Positions 25,498 to 34,230 of a DNA stretch of 64,000 nucleotides are shown piece after piece. The notes below the pieces were generated by a model. It worked only from the letters and a program-made list of their open reading frames with translations. It ran no database searches and had not been told where the DNA came from. Location of the stretch: contig JAVYRX010000003.1 of NCBI GenBank assembly GCA_038729485.1, positions 122,203 to 186,202 of the forward strand. Reading direction: 5' to 3'. Every line of letters begins with the position of its first letter. The first letter of the stretch is position 1. The translations under genes were made by a program, and so were the position numbers. Source of the DNA: GCA-001856825 sp038729485 (GTDB taxonomy: Archaea; Thermoplasmatota; Thermoplasmata; Thermoplasmatales; GCA-001856825).

Positions 25498-26706
25498 ATG
25501 AACCCGAGAGTCAAGAGGCTTCTTCCACTGCTTGGCCCGGGCTGGGTAGTCATGATGGCAGATCTGGATGCCCCCAGCGTAATAACAGCGATCCAATCAG
25601 GCATAGACTACAAAGCGCATCTCATAGTCTTGCTCATAATTCTGATTATCCCACTTTTCTTAGTTCAGGATACTGCTTCTAGGGTCGGTGCCGTAACAGG
25701 AAGAACCCTTGGCCAATTGATGACATCAAACTTTGGCCATAAATGGACTTTTACCGCGGTTTCGGGCTCAGCAGTAATGGATTTTGCAGCTTACGTAGGG
25801 GAATTCGCGGGTATTGCCGCCGCAGCCGGAGTTTTAGGCATCCCTCTGTATATAGCCGTTATCTCTGTCATAATCATTCATTCCCTCGTCATCATGACTG
25901 GAACATACAAGAGGATAGAGATGTTCCTGGTAATACTTGGTGCTTTCCTTTTCATATTCATAATAATAGACTTTTTTGCAAGGCCTTCTGTAATCAGCTT
26001 ACAAAGCTTTTACCCTGTAGTTCCTGAAACATCGTTTTACTTTCTAGTTGCTGCAAATATCGGTGCGGTGATTATGCCTTGGATGCTTTTCTACCACCAA
26101 GCGGCAGACGTTGACAGGGGTCTAAATATATCAGAGATGAAAAGGGAGAGCAGAGGTACCCTCTTGGGTGCCATCGTTTCTGAAGCATTGATGGTTTCGA
26201 TAGTGGTATTTTCATGGAAGTTGTCTGAACTGGGTCTGGAATCAGGAAATTCTTTAAAAGTAGTCTCCGTTTATTTGGGTTCCTTGATAGGGCCAGCAGG
26301 GCCATTCATATTTAGCATAGCTGTCGGTATCGCAGGTTTGCTCGCTATGTTTGTGATTTCCATGAGCATGTCTTATACCATGTCCGATGCATTAAAATGG
26401 AAGAGCAGTTTTAATGGAAACATAAGGGGGCAGAAGGGCTTTTATACCATTTATTTCCTTGAAATAATACCCGCAGCATTGATTATTCTATCTTACCCAA
26501 ACCTCATAGCAATAGTTCTTGACGTTATGGTTTTCTCATCCATTGCGGTAGCGCTTCCCCTAATAGTAGTTACGAGGATAGCCTCGAACGGAAAAATCAT
26601 GGGCAATTATCGCATCAGCCGAGCTAGGGAGATATCGCTATATGCCACTCTTGTCATCATAGTATCTGTGGGTCTGTTCTCCATTTTAACAACTTTTATC
26701 TTTTAA
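25498..26706 (+). CDS. NRAMP-family divalent metal transporter with atypical TM1 motif
   Basis: A 402-residue, 11-12-helix protein of the NRAMP (SLC11/MntH) family, recognisable by GPGWVVMMADLDAPS, the AYVGEFAGIAAAAGVLGIP segment and VIMPWMLFYHQ. The canonical metal-binding DPGN in helix 1 is DAPS (residues 24-27): the Asp is kept, the Asn is replaced by Ser. In helix 6 the Met of MPH is kept (Met193), but His-Asn becomes Trp-Met. Such variants occur in NRAMP-related carriers with altered ion preference. ATG chosen; GTG at 25489 is an alternative. Co-transcribed with the metal regulator. Confidence 0.85.
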   Translation: MNPRVKRLLPLLGPGWVVMMADLDAPSVITAIQSGIDYKAHLIVLLIILIIPLFLVQDTASRVGAVTGRTLGQLMTSNFGHKWTFTAVSGSAVMDFAAYVGEFAGIAAAAGVLGIPLYIAVISVIIIHSLVIMTGTYKRIEMFLVILGAFLFIFIIIDFFARPSVISLQSFYPVVPETSFYFLVAANIGAVIMPWMLFYHQAADVDRGLNISEMKRESRGTLLGAIVSEALMVSIVVFSWKLSELGLESGNSLKVVSVYLGSLIGPAGPFIFSIAVGIAGLLAMFVISMSMSYTMSDALKWKSSFNGNIRGQKGFYTIYFLEIIPAALIILSYPNLIAIVLDVMVFSSIAVALPLIVVTRIASNGKIMGNYRISRAREISLYATLVIIVSVGLFSILTTFIF

Positions 26707-26745
26707 ATTTGGAAACATTGTTATCCAAAGACGCGTTTTAAAAGT

Positions 26746-28095
26746 ATGATAGTTTCCCCAATCGACTACAGATATGGTCGAACGGAGATCAAGAACATAT
26801 TTTCAGAAACGGGAAGGCTAGGCTACATGCTTAAGGTGGAGGCATCGCTGGCTGAATCCGAAGGGATGCTAGGTATAATTCCTGCTGACAGTGCCCATTT
26901 GATTTCAAAACATGCGAATTTGAAGTACGTGAGACCTAGAAGAGTGAAGGAAATAGAGAGCGAGATTGGCCACGATGTTATGGCTTTGGTTAAAGCTTTG
27001 TCAGAGGTTTGCGGTAGCGCCGGAAAGTTCGTGCATTTGGGTGCCACATCAAACGACATACTCGATACAGCCACAGCCCTTCAGCTGAAAAGTTTCTATT
27101 CTTATCTAGACGATGATCTGAAGAGACTGTCATTTGCTATATACAGGCTCGCTAAAAAATATGAAAACACTGTTATGATCGGGAGGACTCACGGGCAGCA
27201 TGCGTTGCCCATAACGTTCGGACTGAAGATGGCAGTATATCTAGCTGAAGTAATGAGGCACATCGAAAGGATGAACGAATCGAGGAAGAGGGTCATAGTG
27301 GGAAAATTTATGGGGGCCGTTGGAACGGGAGCTGCCCTTGGTAAGGACACGATAAAGGTTCAGGAAAAACTTCTGGGAATCCTTGATTTGAACGGAGAAG
27401 AAGGCCCTACGCAAATAGTTGATAGGGATAGATTTGTCGAATACATATCAATGATGGCTGGGATAGCTACAACATTAGAAAAATTGGCCACAGAGATTAG
27501 GATGCTTCAAAGGCCTGAAATCAACGAGGTGCAGGAACCTTTTGATGAAAAGAAGCAAGTGGGTTCGAGCACCATGGCGCAGAAAGTAAATCCAGTCACG
27601 TCTGAGAACATAGTCTCCCTCGCACGCATCATAAGAGGATTCCTCATACCTATGCACGAATCAGCTGTCCTATGGCATGAAAGGGACCTCACAAATAGTG
27701 CTGCGGAGCGGTTTATTATACCTTATGTTTCGATCCTAACAGATGACATTCTAAACAAGATGACGAGGGTGCTCGATGGCCTCAAGGTGAATGAGGAATC
27801 CATGCTAAAGAAAGTGCTGGGAGACGATCTTTTACTTGGTGAAGCCTATTTAATGGCTCTAGTAAATAAAGGATACGGTAGGCAGGACGCTCATGAGATT
27901 GTGCGAAAGGCTTCTATGAGCATTAGGAAGGAAGGGGGAGAGCTTAGAAAAAAGGTAGAAGAGCTGGCAGGAAAGAAGATAAGGAAAATATCACCCTTGG
28001 ATTATACTGGCAATGCTGTTTTTATAACGGAAAGGATTCTGGAAAAATACGAGAGAAGCTATCTTGTTAAGAAGGAAGGTAAAGGTAGCAAATGA
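26746..28095 (+). CDS. purB: Adenylosuccinate lyase
   Basis: A 449-residue fumarase-superfamily lyase that acts twice in purine synthesis, releasing fumarate from SAICAR and from adenylosuccinate. Conserved regions are VHLGATSNDILDTA, IGRTHGQHALPITFG (catalytic His) and the flexible signature loop GSSTMAQKVNPVTSE. The C-terminal helical domain is complete. It has its own short AT-rich upstream region after the transporter stop; other purine genes are not nearby. Confidence 0.95.
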   Translation: MIVSPIDYRYGRTEIKNIFSETGRLGYMLKVEASLAESEGMLGIIPADSAHLISKHANLKYVRPRRVKEIESEIGHDVMALVKALSEVCGSAGKFVHLGATSNDILDTATALQLKSFYSYLDDDLKRLSFAIYRLAKKYENTVMIGRTHGQHALPITFGLKMAVYLAEVMRHIERMNESRKRVIVGKFMGAVGTGAALGKDTIKVQEKLLGILDLNGEEGPTQIVDRDRFVEYISMMAGIATTLEKLATEIRMLQRPEINEVQEPFDEKKQVGSSTMAQKVNPVTSENIVSLARIIRGFLIPMHESAVLWHERDLTNSAAERFIIPYVSILTDDILNKMTRVLDGLKVNEESMLKKVLGDDLLLGEAYLMALVNKGYGRQDAHEIVRKASMSIRKEGGELRKKVEELAGKKIRKISPLDYTGNAVFITERILEKYERSYLVKKEGKGSK

Positions 28096-28123
28096 TTTTT
28101 ATCCAATTTAGTTATACGAAAAA

Positions 28124-28336
28124 ATGGAATCTATAGGTAGGTTCTGCTTTTATAACAGGGACGGTACCTGCTACTTTGTCAGGAACCAACCTACCAGGTG
28201 CAACCTCTGCCCAAATTTCATTTCATTCAAAAAGGAAGCATTGTCCTTTTCCACGGTTTCTTCATCCCCCGTTACATATTTCGATCTTGGTATTCTTAAG
28301 GGTGACCAAGAACTACTGCAGACCAGCCTCGTCTAG
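28124..28336 (+). CDS. Small cysteine-containing protein, unknown
   Basis: A 70-residue frame with four cysteines in its first 30 residues, spaced FCFYNRDGTCYF ... RCNLCPNF, which could hold one zinc or Fe-S centre. A TTAGTTATACG box lies about 20 bases before the ATG. Its end overlaps the convergent protease gene by 4 bases. I recognise no family; the C-terminal half is low in conservation-like features. It may be real because of the cysteine pattern and promoter, but it is short and unproven. Confidence 0.5.
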   Translation: MESIGRFCFYNRDGTCYFVRNQPTRCNLCPNFISFKKEALSFSTVSSSPVTYFDLGILKGDQELLQTSLV

Positions 28337-29802
28337 ATCCTTGGAAAGATTATCTCCCAAAGGAGAAGAAACAGGACTATCAGGCTAACCGCGGCTACTA
28401 TCGCATCCCTCGTCCTTTTGCTTTTCTGGAGGGCAGGCGTATTCATCAATACGTAGCCTCCATCTAGAGGTACAAGGGGCAATATGTTCGTAAGTCCGAG
28501 TGCGAAATTAAGCCAGAAAAGCCAATAGAATAGATATTCCAGATTTAGTGTTACGGGATTAGTGATTATCGTCGGAAGAAGGTATGAAGGTAGAGGCAAG
28601 AGGAAATGAAATGGAAGGCCCACATATTCAAAGAATCCAAGAGCTCCGCCGTAAAGCGGGTCTTTAAGTAGAGATAGGTATGAATACTGGTCAAACAAGG
28701 TTACTCCAAACATTGCAACCTGGATCCCTATGAACGGATAATCCTTGGGCACTCCAGGATTTGACACTCCCTGAGATTTCAGGTAGTTATAATCAGATGC
28801 GAAGGTAATGTTGTAGTTGTTAAATGCTGATCCGTTGAAAATCTTGATGGTAGCCACATCGCCTGCCTTGTAATTTGACAGTACAGTCTGCAGTACGGTT
28901 TCGTTGCTTATGCTATCATTCCCTATAGCTGTGATCACATCCCCGCTTTTTATCCCCGCCTCAGCGGCAGGGTAGCCACTGAGAACCCCGACTATATATA
29001 AGCCGTAAATAACCCTTTCATTGAGTGCGTGGCCAGATCGGAGAAGAGTGACGTTGACGTAGGTACCCGGAGTTAAAGCCAAGTTTGGAATTTCACTGGG
29101 GTTATGAATGGATATCCCGTTCACCTTTTCTATTATGTCGCCCGGATGAAACATAGACGTTGCAGAAGATTGGACAGGGGCACCTTGCACCGCAGTGAAT
29201 GTCGAGGCTATACCTATTGCCAATACTATAAAAATTACTGCAAGAACTATATTCATCCCCGGGCCAGCTGCAAAGATTTTTCCCCTGACTTTAGGCTCTA
29301 CCTTTTTTGTTTCCTCTTCGTCCGGTTCTACGAATGCGCCGACTGGTATTATAAGCCAAAGAAGGCCAGTGCTTCTAACTTTTATATTGTGTCTTCTTGC
29401 GGCGACGCCATGAGCACCTTCATGGAGTGCAATGGCAACCACAAGACTGATTATGCCATAACCTATTGGGATCGTCGGATTGATACCTGGAAGAGCGAGG
29501 GCATACGACAAGGGGATTGCCGCGCTCCTCGGAATGGAGAAAACTAGGACAGCCTCGTATATCAGAAGTACGACTGTGGCGGCGGAAAGTACTGGCATTG
29601 CATAATAAAAGAAAGATATGAAGTAATCCCAAAATTTCCACTTCGAAACTCTTTCTATGATCTTTATTCCTGCCTGCGTCTTGATGAGTAGTGCAGGACC
29701 ATATGGTGAAACGTTGTTCCTAAGGACTGTTATTGCAATGTAGTATACAAATATCCACGCCACTATCAGTATGAGAACAATTAGAAGCCAGTTCACGTCC
29801 AC
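28333..29802 (-). CDS. Site-2 protease-type membrane metallopeptidase (M50) with PDZ domain
   Basis: A 489-residue intramembrane zinc protease. The active-site helix has ALHEGAHGVAARRH (HExxH), a PDZ domain (about residues 210-310, with GVLSGYPAAEAGIKSGDVI) sits in the large extracytoplasmic insert, and the third metal ligand is in NILPLVPLDGGYV. Hydrophobic helices flank both parts. Such enzymes release membrane-anchored regulators. The start appears to be GTG; no ATG in frame is near. No obvious substrate is adjacent. Confidence 0.9.
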   Translation of the reverse strand: MDVNWLLIVLILIVAWIFVYYIAITVLRNNVSPYGPALLIKTQAGIKIIERVSKWKFWDYFISFFYYAMPVLSAATVVLLIYEAVLVFSIPRSAAIPLSYALALPGINPTIPIGYGIISLVVAIALHEGAHGVAARRHNIKVRSTGLLWLIIPVGAFVEPDEEETKKVEPKVRGKIFAAGPGMNIVLAVIFIVLAIGIASTFTAVQGAPVQSSATSMFHPGDIIEKVNGISIHNPSEIPNLALTPGTYVNVTLLRSGHALNERVIYGLYIVGVLSGYPAAEAGIKSGDVITAIGNDSISNETVLQTVLSNYKAGDVATIKIFNGSAFNNYNITFASDYNYLKSQGVSNPGVPKDYPFIGIQVAMFGVTLFDQYSYLSLLKDPLYGGALGFFEYVGLPFHFLLPLPSYLLPTIITNPVTLNLEYLFYWLFWLNFALGLTNILPLVPLDGGYVLMNTPALQKSKRTRDAIVAAVSLIVLFLLLWEIIFPRI

Positions 29803-29843
29803 TCATTGAAAATCATTTATTAATTATTCCCTAAAAATTTTCA

Positions 29844-29878
29844 ACGTTTCCGAAACTTTAAGGATTTATAGGAAACGT
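29844..29878. promoter_or_regulatory. Inverted repeat flanking the osmC TATA box
   Basis: ACGTTTCC (29844-29851) and GGAAACGT (29871-29878) are perfect 8-base arms. The 19-base spacer contains the TATA-like GGATTTATAG. Next to the left arm a second half-site makes the short palindrome GTTTC-C-GAAAC. The osmC ATG is 12 bases downstream. The arrangement is typical of a dimeric regulator binding on either side of the TATA box; the protein is unknown. Confidence 0.5.
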
Positions 29879-29890
29879 ATATCAAGGAGC

Positions 29891-30301
29891 ATGAAGGCAA
29901 ACGTTCACTGGGTAGGGAATCTGACGTTTATAGGTTCTGCAGATTCAAGGCACTATACTATCATCGATCACTCTGAAGACAAGGAGAAACAAATGGGGAG
30001 TTCACCGACAGAGTTGTTACTTCAAGCTATGTGCAGCTGTACGGCTATGGATATAGTTAATATTCTTCAGAAGATGAAGGAGCCACTGGCAGGGCTGGAA
30101 GTAAAAGCTGAAGGTTTCAGGTCCAAGGAATACCCCCAGCTATTCACGGAGATAAACCTTGAATATATCATAAAAGGAAACGTTAGCAAGGAAAGTCTGG
30201 AAAGGGCCATAACGCTTAGTCAGGAGAAGTACTGTCACGTTTCAATAGCGCTAAAAAGAAGCGGAACTAATATAAAAGTAACAAGCAGGATTGAAAGTTA
30301 G
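29891..30301 (+). CDS. OsmC/Ohr-family peroxide-detoxifying protein
   Basis: A 136-residue OsmC-fold protein. The two redox cysteines are in AMCSCTAMDIV (about residues 47-49) and KYCHVSIALKRS (near residue 117), and SSPTELLLQA is the helix-1 motif. Members reduce organic hydroperoxides with thiols. It stands alone, with its own promoter containing a striking inverted repeat, suggesting stress regulation. AAGGAG just before the ATG is a possible ribosome-binding site. Confidence 0.88.
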   Translation: MKANVHWVGNLTFIGSADSRHYTIIDHSEDKEKQMGSSPTELLLQAMCSCTAMDIVNILQKMKEPLAGLEVKAEGFRSKEYPQLFTEINLEYIIKGNVSKESLERAITLSQEKYCHVSIALKRSGTNIKVTSRIES

Positions 30302-30353
30302 TGACAAAAGCCTAAGATATTTATAAAGAGGGATCTTTAACCTAGGATAACAA

Positions 30354-30740
30354 ATGACTTGGCAAGATCAAGAGGTAAGGGAACTTAAGGAGAACAAATA
30401 CATACTGATTGACGATGAACCGTGCCGTATAGTGGAGATAACGACATCGAAACCCGGAAAGCATGGAGAGGCAAAAGCAAGGATAGTAGCTATTGGAATT
30501 TTCGATAACCAAAAAAGGAGTGTCGTATTCCCTACAAAACACAAGGTAAAGGTGCCGATCATAGAAAAAAAGACGGCTCAAATATTGAGCGTGACGCAAA
30601 ACGAAGCCCTTCTGATGGACATGGAAACGTTTGAGCAGTTCAGTGCACCTATTCCGGAAGAGTACAAAGATAGGGCCAAAAGCGGTGCAGAGGTAGAATA
30701 TTGGGAGTCCATGGGAAAGAGAAAAATAATGAGGGTCTGA
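30354..30740 (+). CDS. eif5A: Translation factor aIF5A
   Basis: A 128-residue archaeal IF5A. The hypusine loop is TSKPGKHGEAKARI with Lys36 as the modified residue. The C-terminal OB domain ends in VEYWESMGKRKIMRV. It promotes peptide bond formation at difficult sequences. A GATATTTATAAAG box lies about 26 bases before the ATG. The stop codon is followed at once by the agmatinase ATG, tying the factor to polyamine synthesis, the source of its modification. Confidence 0.96.
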   Translation: MTWQDQEVRELKENKYILIDDEPCRIVEITTSKPGKHGEAKARIVAIGIFDNQKRSVVFPTKHKVKVPIIEKKTAQILSVTQNEALLMDMETFEQFSAPIPEEYKDRAKSGAEVEYWESMGKRKIMRV

Positions 30741-31580
30741 ATGGCTTCGAGACTGAAATTCTGTGATACTATTGATGACTATGCAGAATCCAGGTATGTG
30801 ATATTTGGGGTTCCTTTTGATTCGACAGTCTCGTTCAGGGCAGGTGAAAAACTAGCTCCTAACGAAATCAGGAAGGCCTCCTACAACATGGAAAGTTATT
30901 CCCTTTATAGAGGAGTTGATCTTAAGAATGCGGCTATATTCGATGACGGGGACCTTGACGAACATCATGAAACAGAAGACATGCTTGAGGAAGTATTTTC
31001 GGAAGTTGATAAGATCGTTTCGGACGGGAAATTTCCTATTATGCTTGGTGGTGAACACAGCATCTCCCTTGGCGCACTTAGAAGACTGAAGTGCAAGACT
31101 GTCTTCATTGACGCGCATACAGATTTCAGAGATTCTTATCTTGGGAATAGGTATTCGCACGCGTGCGTTGCAAGAAGGGTAAGCGAGATAGTAGGAAAAG
31201 ATAACATCGTATCGCTAGGGATAAGATCTGTTTCACCTGAGGAAGTAGAAAGTGGTACGCAGAAGTTTTTCACAAGCTTTCAGCTAAGAAAAGAAAGTGC
31301 CTCTGCAATGGAATACCTGAATAATTTTGCAGGATCGCCTGTATATCTTTCCATAGACTTCGATGGTTTTGATCCGGCCTTTGCTCCAGGCGTCGGAACG
31401 CCTGAGCCATTTGGTCTGGATCCCTTGATAATTCTTGATCTTATGGATGCTATTGGTTCAAAATTAGTCGGGTTCGATTTAACTGAAATATCTCCTGTTT
31501 ACGACAATGGCAACACTTCTATGCTGGCTGCGAGGATCGTTCAGGAGGTAGTTTCATTTCTAGAGAAGAGCAGAAAATGA
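30741..31580 (+). CDS. speB: Agmatinase / ureohydrolase
   Basis: A 279-residue arginase-fold enzyme. Manganese-binding motifs are GGEHSIS, IDAHTDFRDSY and SIDFDGFDPAFAPG. It most likely hydrolyses agmatine to putrescine plus urea, or aminopropylagmatine to spermidine as in some archaea; the sequence does not separate the two. Its position directly after aIF5A fits a role in supplying spermidine for hypusine formation. The stop overlaps the next start (ATGA). Confidence 0.92.
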   Translation: MASRLKFCDTIDDYAESRYVIFGVPFDSTVSFRAGEKLAPNEIRKASYNMESYSLYRGVDLKNAAIFDDGDLDEHHETEDMLEEVFSEVDKIVSDGKFPIMLGGEHSISLGALRRLKCKTVFIDAHTDFRDSYLGNRYSHACVARRVSEIVGKDNIVSLGIRSVSPEEVESGTQKFFTSFQLRKESASAMEYLNNFAGSPVYLSIDFDGFDPAFAPGVGTPEPFGLDPLIILDLMDAIGSKLVGFDLTEISPVYDNGNTSMLAARIVQEVVSFLEKSRK

Positions 31581-32173
31581 ATGATGATAGTTCATATAAG
31601 AAAGGATATAGGGACGGCTTAAAATACGCATTAATTCTTGCAAAATCTTTGGGTGTTGGAGAAGATTATGTCAAAAGGCTAGAGAGCGAGTACTCCGGTC
31701 AGGAAACGAGGAAGGCTCTCAAGTTCGAATACGGGGATACATATATCATATACGAGAAGAGCAACGAGAAGGGCCTTGAAATCGTCGGAGAAGTTGCTGA
31801 ACAGGGTTATCCTGTCATTATCATAAGCAGGGATTACAGGAAAAATCTCGTCGGGTTCAAAAATGTAAAACTTGCCGTCGTTACCTATGAGGAGATAAGT
31901 GGCGGATTCAACCCAAATCAGCTAAGTCAGATACAGGAATTTGTCATCAACAATCTCAAAGATGGGTCGATCCTTTACATAGACTGCATAGACTATATAT
32001 TGTCCACGTCAAATTCGCCGCATAATGTAATGAGGTTCCTTACGGTCCTCAAGGATAAAATTATTAGCAGATCCGGGATATTGATAATTTCAATAAATAA
32101 GGATGCCATTGGAAAAGCTGAACTATCTATGATAGAGAAGGAGTTCAAGAACACGCTGGATATTAAGACCTAA
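31577..32173 (+). CDS. DUF835 domain protein
   Basis: A 198-residue protein. The first 50 residues are a helical segment (YKKGYRDGLKYALILAKSLG). Residues about 55-195 match DUF835, with YPVIIISRDYRKNLV at the start, GSILYIDCIDYIL in the middle (a Walker B-like strand) and VMRFLTVLKDKIISRSGILIISI near the end. DUF835 is usually attached to archaeal signal-transduction proteins; here it stands alone without kinase or receiver. It is translationally coupled to agmatinase, for reasons that are not clear. It overlaps convergent L10e. Confidence 0.8.
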   Translation: MNDDSSYKKGYRDGLKYALILAKSLGVGEDYVKRLESEYSGQETRKALKFEYGDTYIIYEKSNEKGLEIVGEVAEQGYPVIIISRDYRKNLVGFKNVKLAVVTYEEISGGFNPNQLSQIQEFVINNLKDGSILYIDCIDYILSTSNSPHNVMRFLTVLKDKIISRSGILIISINKDAIGKAELSMIEKEFKNTLDIKT

Positions 32174-32675
32174 TAAGTTCAGTAGTTTCAATTCTGGAAG
32201 GGGTAGGTATCTTATGAGATGCTTTCTTGAGGGCATTCTTTGCCTTGTCGATGCCATCCTTGTTTACCCTGACAACGATTACGCTCGATCCTCTTTTGAC
32301 CCTCGCGGCGGTCCCAACAGGCCTTCCAAAGGCCATGCTCATTCCACTGGATATTCTGTCAGCACCAGCTCCGGTAGCCATCTTATGTTCCCTTATAACG
32401 TGATGTGGGTAAGGCCTAACCCTCATGTAATAGCCTTTTTCTCCAAAGTCCTTAAGCAGCTGCCTGTTTGAGGATATTCTTGCGGCCTCTAGAGCAGTAT
32501 GCCTGATCTGGCAACTCTCCTCTGCCACAAGTCTCAGCTCAACTTGAAAATTGCCGTTTAAGTTCCCAGCTACAAACTGCTGTATCCTCGGCGTAGGTAC
32601 CCCTCCCATGTATTCCCTTTTTGTATAGGCCGGTCCAGTGATCCTCGTATACATTCTAGCTGGTTTCCTTACCAT
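32163..32675 (-). CDS. rpl10e: 50S ribosomal protein L10e (uL16)
   Basis: A 170-residue archaeal/eukaryotic type uL16. MVRKPARMYTRITGPAYTK is the N-terminus, with RVRPYPHHVIREHKMATGAG being the conserved loop near the peptidyl-transferase centre and GMSMAFGRPVGTAARV following. It is divergently transcribed from the clamp loader gene, with about 90 AT-rich bases between them. Its last 11 bases overlap the convergent DUF835 gene. Confidence 0.95.
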   Translation of the reverse strand: MVRKPARMYTRITGPAYTKREYMGGVPTPRIQQFVAGNLNGNFQVELRLVAEESCQIRHTALEAARISSNRQLLKDFGEKGYYMRVRPYPHHVIREHKMATGAGADRISSGMSMAFGRPVGTAARVKRGSSVIVVRVNKDGIDKAKNALKKASHKIPTPSRIETTELIRS

Positions 32676-32768
32676 TTAAACAACCTAGTCCGAGAATGTC
32701 TATACGTATAAAATATTTCTTGATAACTCCAAGAAAGGTTAATTATTTGTAATTTATAATTACTCAGA

Positions 32769-33722
32769 ATGGACGAATTATGGATAGAGAAATATAGGCC
32801 GAAGAAGCTCGAGGACATCATAGGCCAAAAAATTGTGATCGAAAGACTTAAAAGTTACGTTGAGCAGAAGAATCTCCCTCATTTACTGTTTGCCGGGCCA
32901 TCTGGCACTGGGAAGACTACCGCTGCCATAGTCCTCGCAAGGGTGCTATATGGAGAAGAATGGAAAGAGAACTTCCTTGAGCTCAACGCGTCGGACGACA
33001 GAGGGATAAAAATGGTCAGGGATACCGTGAAAGAATATTCAAGAATCATGCCTTCTAACCCTCTCGGTTTCAAAATATTGTTCCTGGATGAAGCAGATTA
33101 TATGACGGACGAAGCCCAGGCTGCATTAAGGAGAACGATGGAAAACTTCACTAAAACCACGCGTTTCATCATATCGTGCAACTACTCCTCAAAAATAATA
33201 GAGCCCATCCAGTCAAGAACTGCAATATTCAGATTTAAGGCAATTCCGAATGAAGATATGATAAAACTCCTTTCGTCTATATTGAAAAACGAAGGAAGAG
33301 AGTTTGAGAAAAAGGCGTTGGAAGTAATTGCGGAAATGTCTTATGGTGATATGAGGAAGGCCATAAATACGTTACAAGTGGCTGCAACTTATTCGCAGAA
33401 TATTACAGTAAATTCCATATACGAGGCAACTGGGCTGGTTAGAAAGGAGTGGGCTGTCGAAGTAATATCGCTTGCTCTAAGAGGGGATATATCAAAAGCC
33501 AGGAGCATGCTTGAGACAGCTATAATTAAAGAGGGGATCTCTGGGCAGGATGTTGTAGAACAATTTCATAGGGTTTTGTTTGACATGCCACTGGAGGACG
33601 TGATTAAAGCCGATATCCTCTACGTATTGGGGGACATAGATTTCAGGATATCTGAGGGGGCCAGGGAAATTATACAGCTTGAGAGTTTCTTAGGATATCT
33701 TTACAACAAAGGATCTAAGTGA
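32769..33722 (+). CDS. rfcS: Replication factor C small subunit
   Basis: A 317-residue AAA+ clamp-loader subunit that opens the PCNA ring on primed DNA. RFC boxes are visible: WIEKYRPKKLEDIIGQ (box II), GPSGTGKTTAA (Walker A), FLDEADYMT (Walker B), and IISCNYSSKIIEPIQSR (sensor 1 and SRC motif). The C-terminal collar domain is complete. The large subunit is not in the window. Hjc follows after 7 bases, so replication and recombination functions are probably co-expressed. Confidence 0.96.
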   Translation: MDELWIEKYRPKKLEDIIGQKIVIERLKSYVEQKNLPHLLFAGPSGTGKTTAAIVLARVLYGEEWKENFLELNASDDRGIKMVRDTVKEYSRIMPSNPLGFKILFLDEADYMTDEAQAALRRTMENFTKTTRFIISCNYSSKIIEPIQSRTAIFRFKAIPNEDMIKLLSSILKNEGREFEKKALEVIAEMSYGDMRKAINTLQVAATYSQNITVNSIYEATGLVRKEWAVEVISLALRGDISKARSMLETAIIKEGISGQDVVEQFHRVLFDMPLEDVIKADILYVLGDIDFRISEGAREIIQLESFLGYLYNKGSK

Positions 33723-33729
33723 TCCGAAA

Positions 33730-34230
33730 ATGGCAACAAACGGCTCGGTTTACGAGAGGGAGCTAAAACACATCTTATCAGGCGACAAAGGTAAGCTAGA
33801 TGAATTGTCGTGGATCGGGGAAGACATCAAGTACAGGATATTGAAAAAACCATTCATGGTTGTGAGAGCGGCCGGAAGCCATGGATTTGACATAATAATC
33901 ATAAGGTCTGATATAAGCGTCCCAATTGAGATAAAGAGCTCAAAGGAAAAGATACTTAATTTTTCTACGTCTTCTAATAGGTCACAGCAGCAGGCTGAAA
34001 ACTATATATCGATTATAAGCAGAACAGGCGTGATGCCACTATACGCTTTCAGAAGAAAGGCGGTAGCAGGCGATCCCTGGAGATTCTTTACCTTTAATTA
34101 TCCGTTCGAGGGCAAATACAGAAAATTCTCTGAAATTATCCCGAAGATAGAGATCACAAGGAGCGGCACATACGTACTGAAATGGGATAGAGGGCTCTCT
34201 CTTACTTCCCTTCTAGAATACTTGTTCTAG
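33730..34230 (+). CDS. hjc: Holliday junction resolvase Hjc
   Basis: A 166-residue archaeal four-way-junction endonuclease. The PD-(D/E)XK catalytic residues are present: Glu9 in GSVYERELK, Asp54 in AGSHGFDIII, and Glu67/Lys69 in PIEIKSSK. It is somewhat longer than crenarchaeal Hjc, with a C-terminal extension ending in a WDRGLSLTSLLEYLF tail. It is co-transcribed with rfcS and overlaps convergent speD by 29 bases. Confidence 0.9.
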   Translation: MATNGSVYERELKHILSGDKGKLDELSWIGEDIKYRILKKPFMVVRAAGSHGFDIIIIRSDISVPIEIKSSKEKILNFSTSSNRSQQQAENYISIISRTGVMPLYAFRRKAVAGDPWRFFTFNYPFEGKYRKFSEIIPKIEITRSGTYVLKWDRGLSLTSLLEYLF

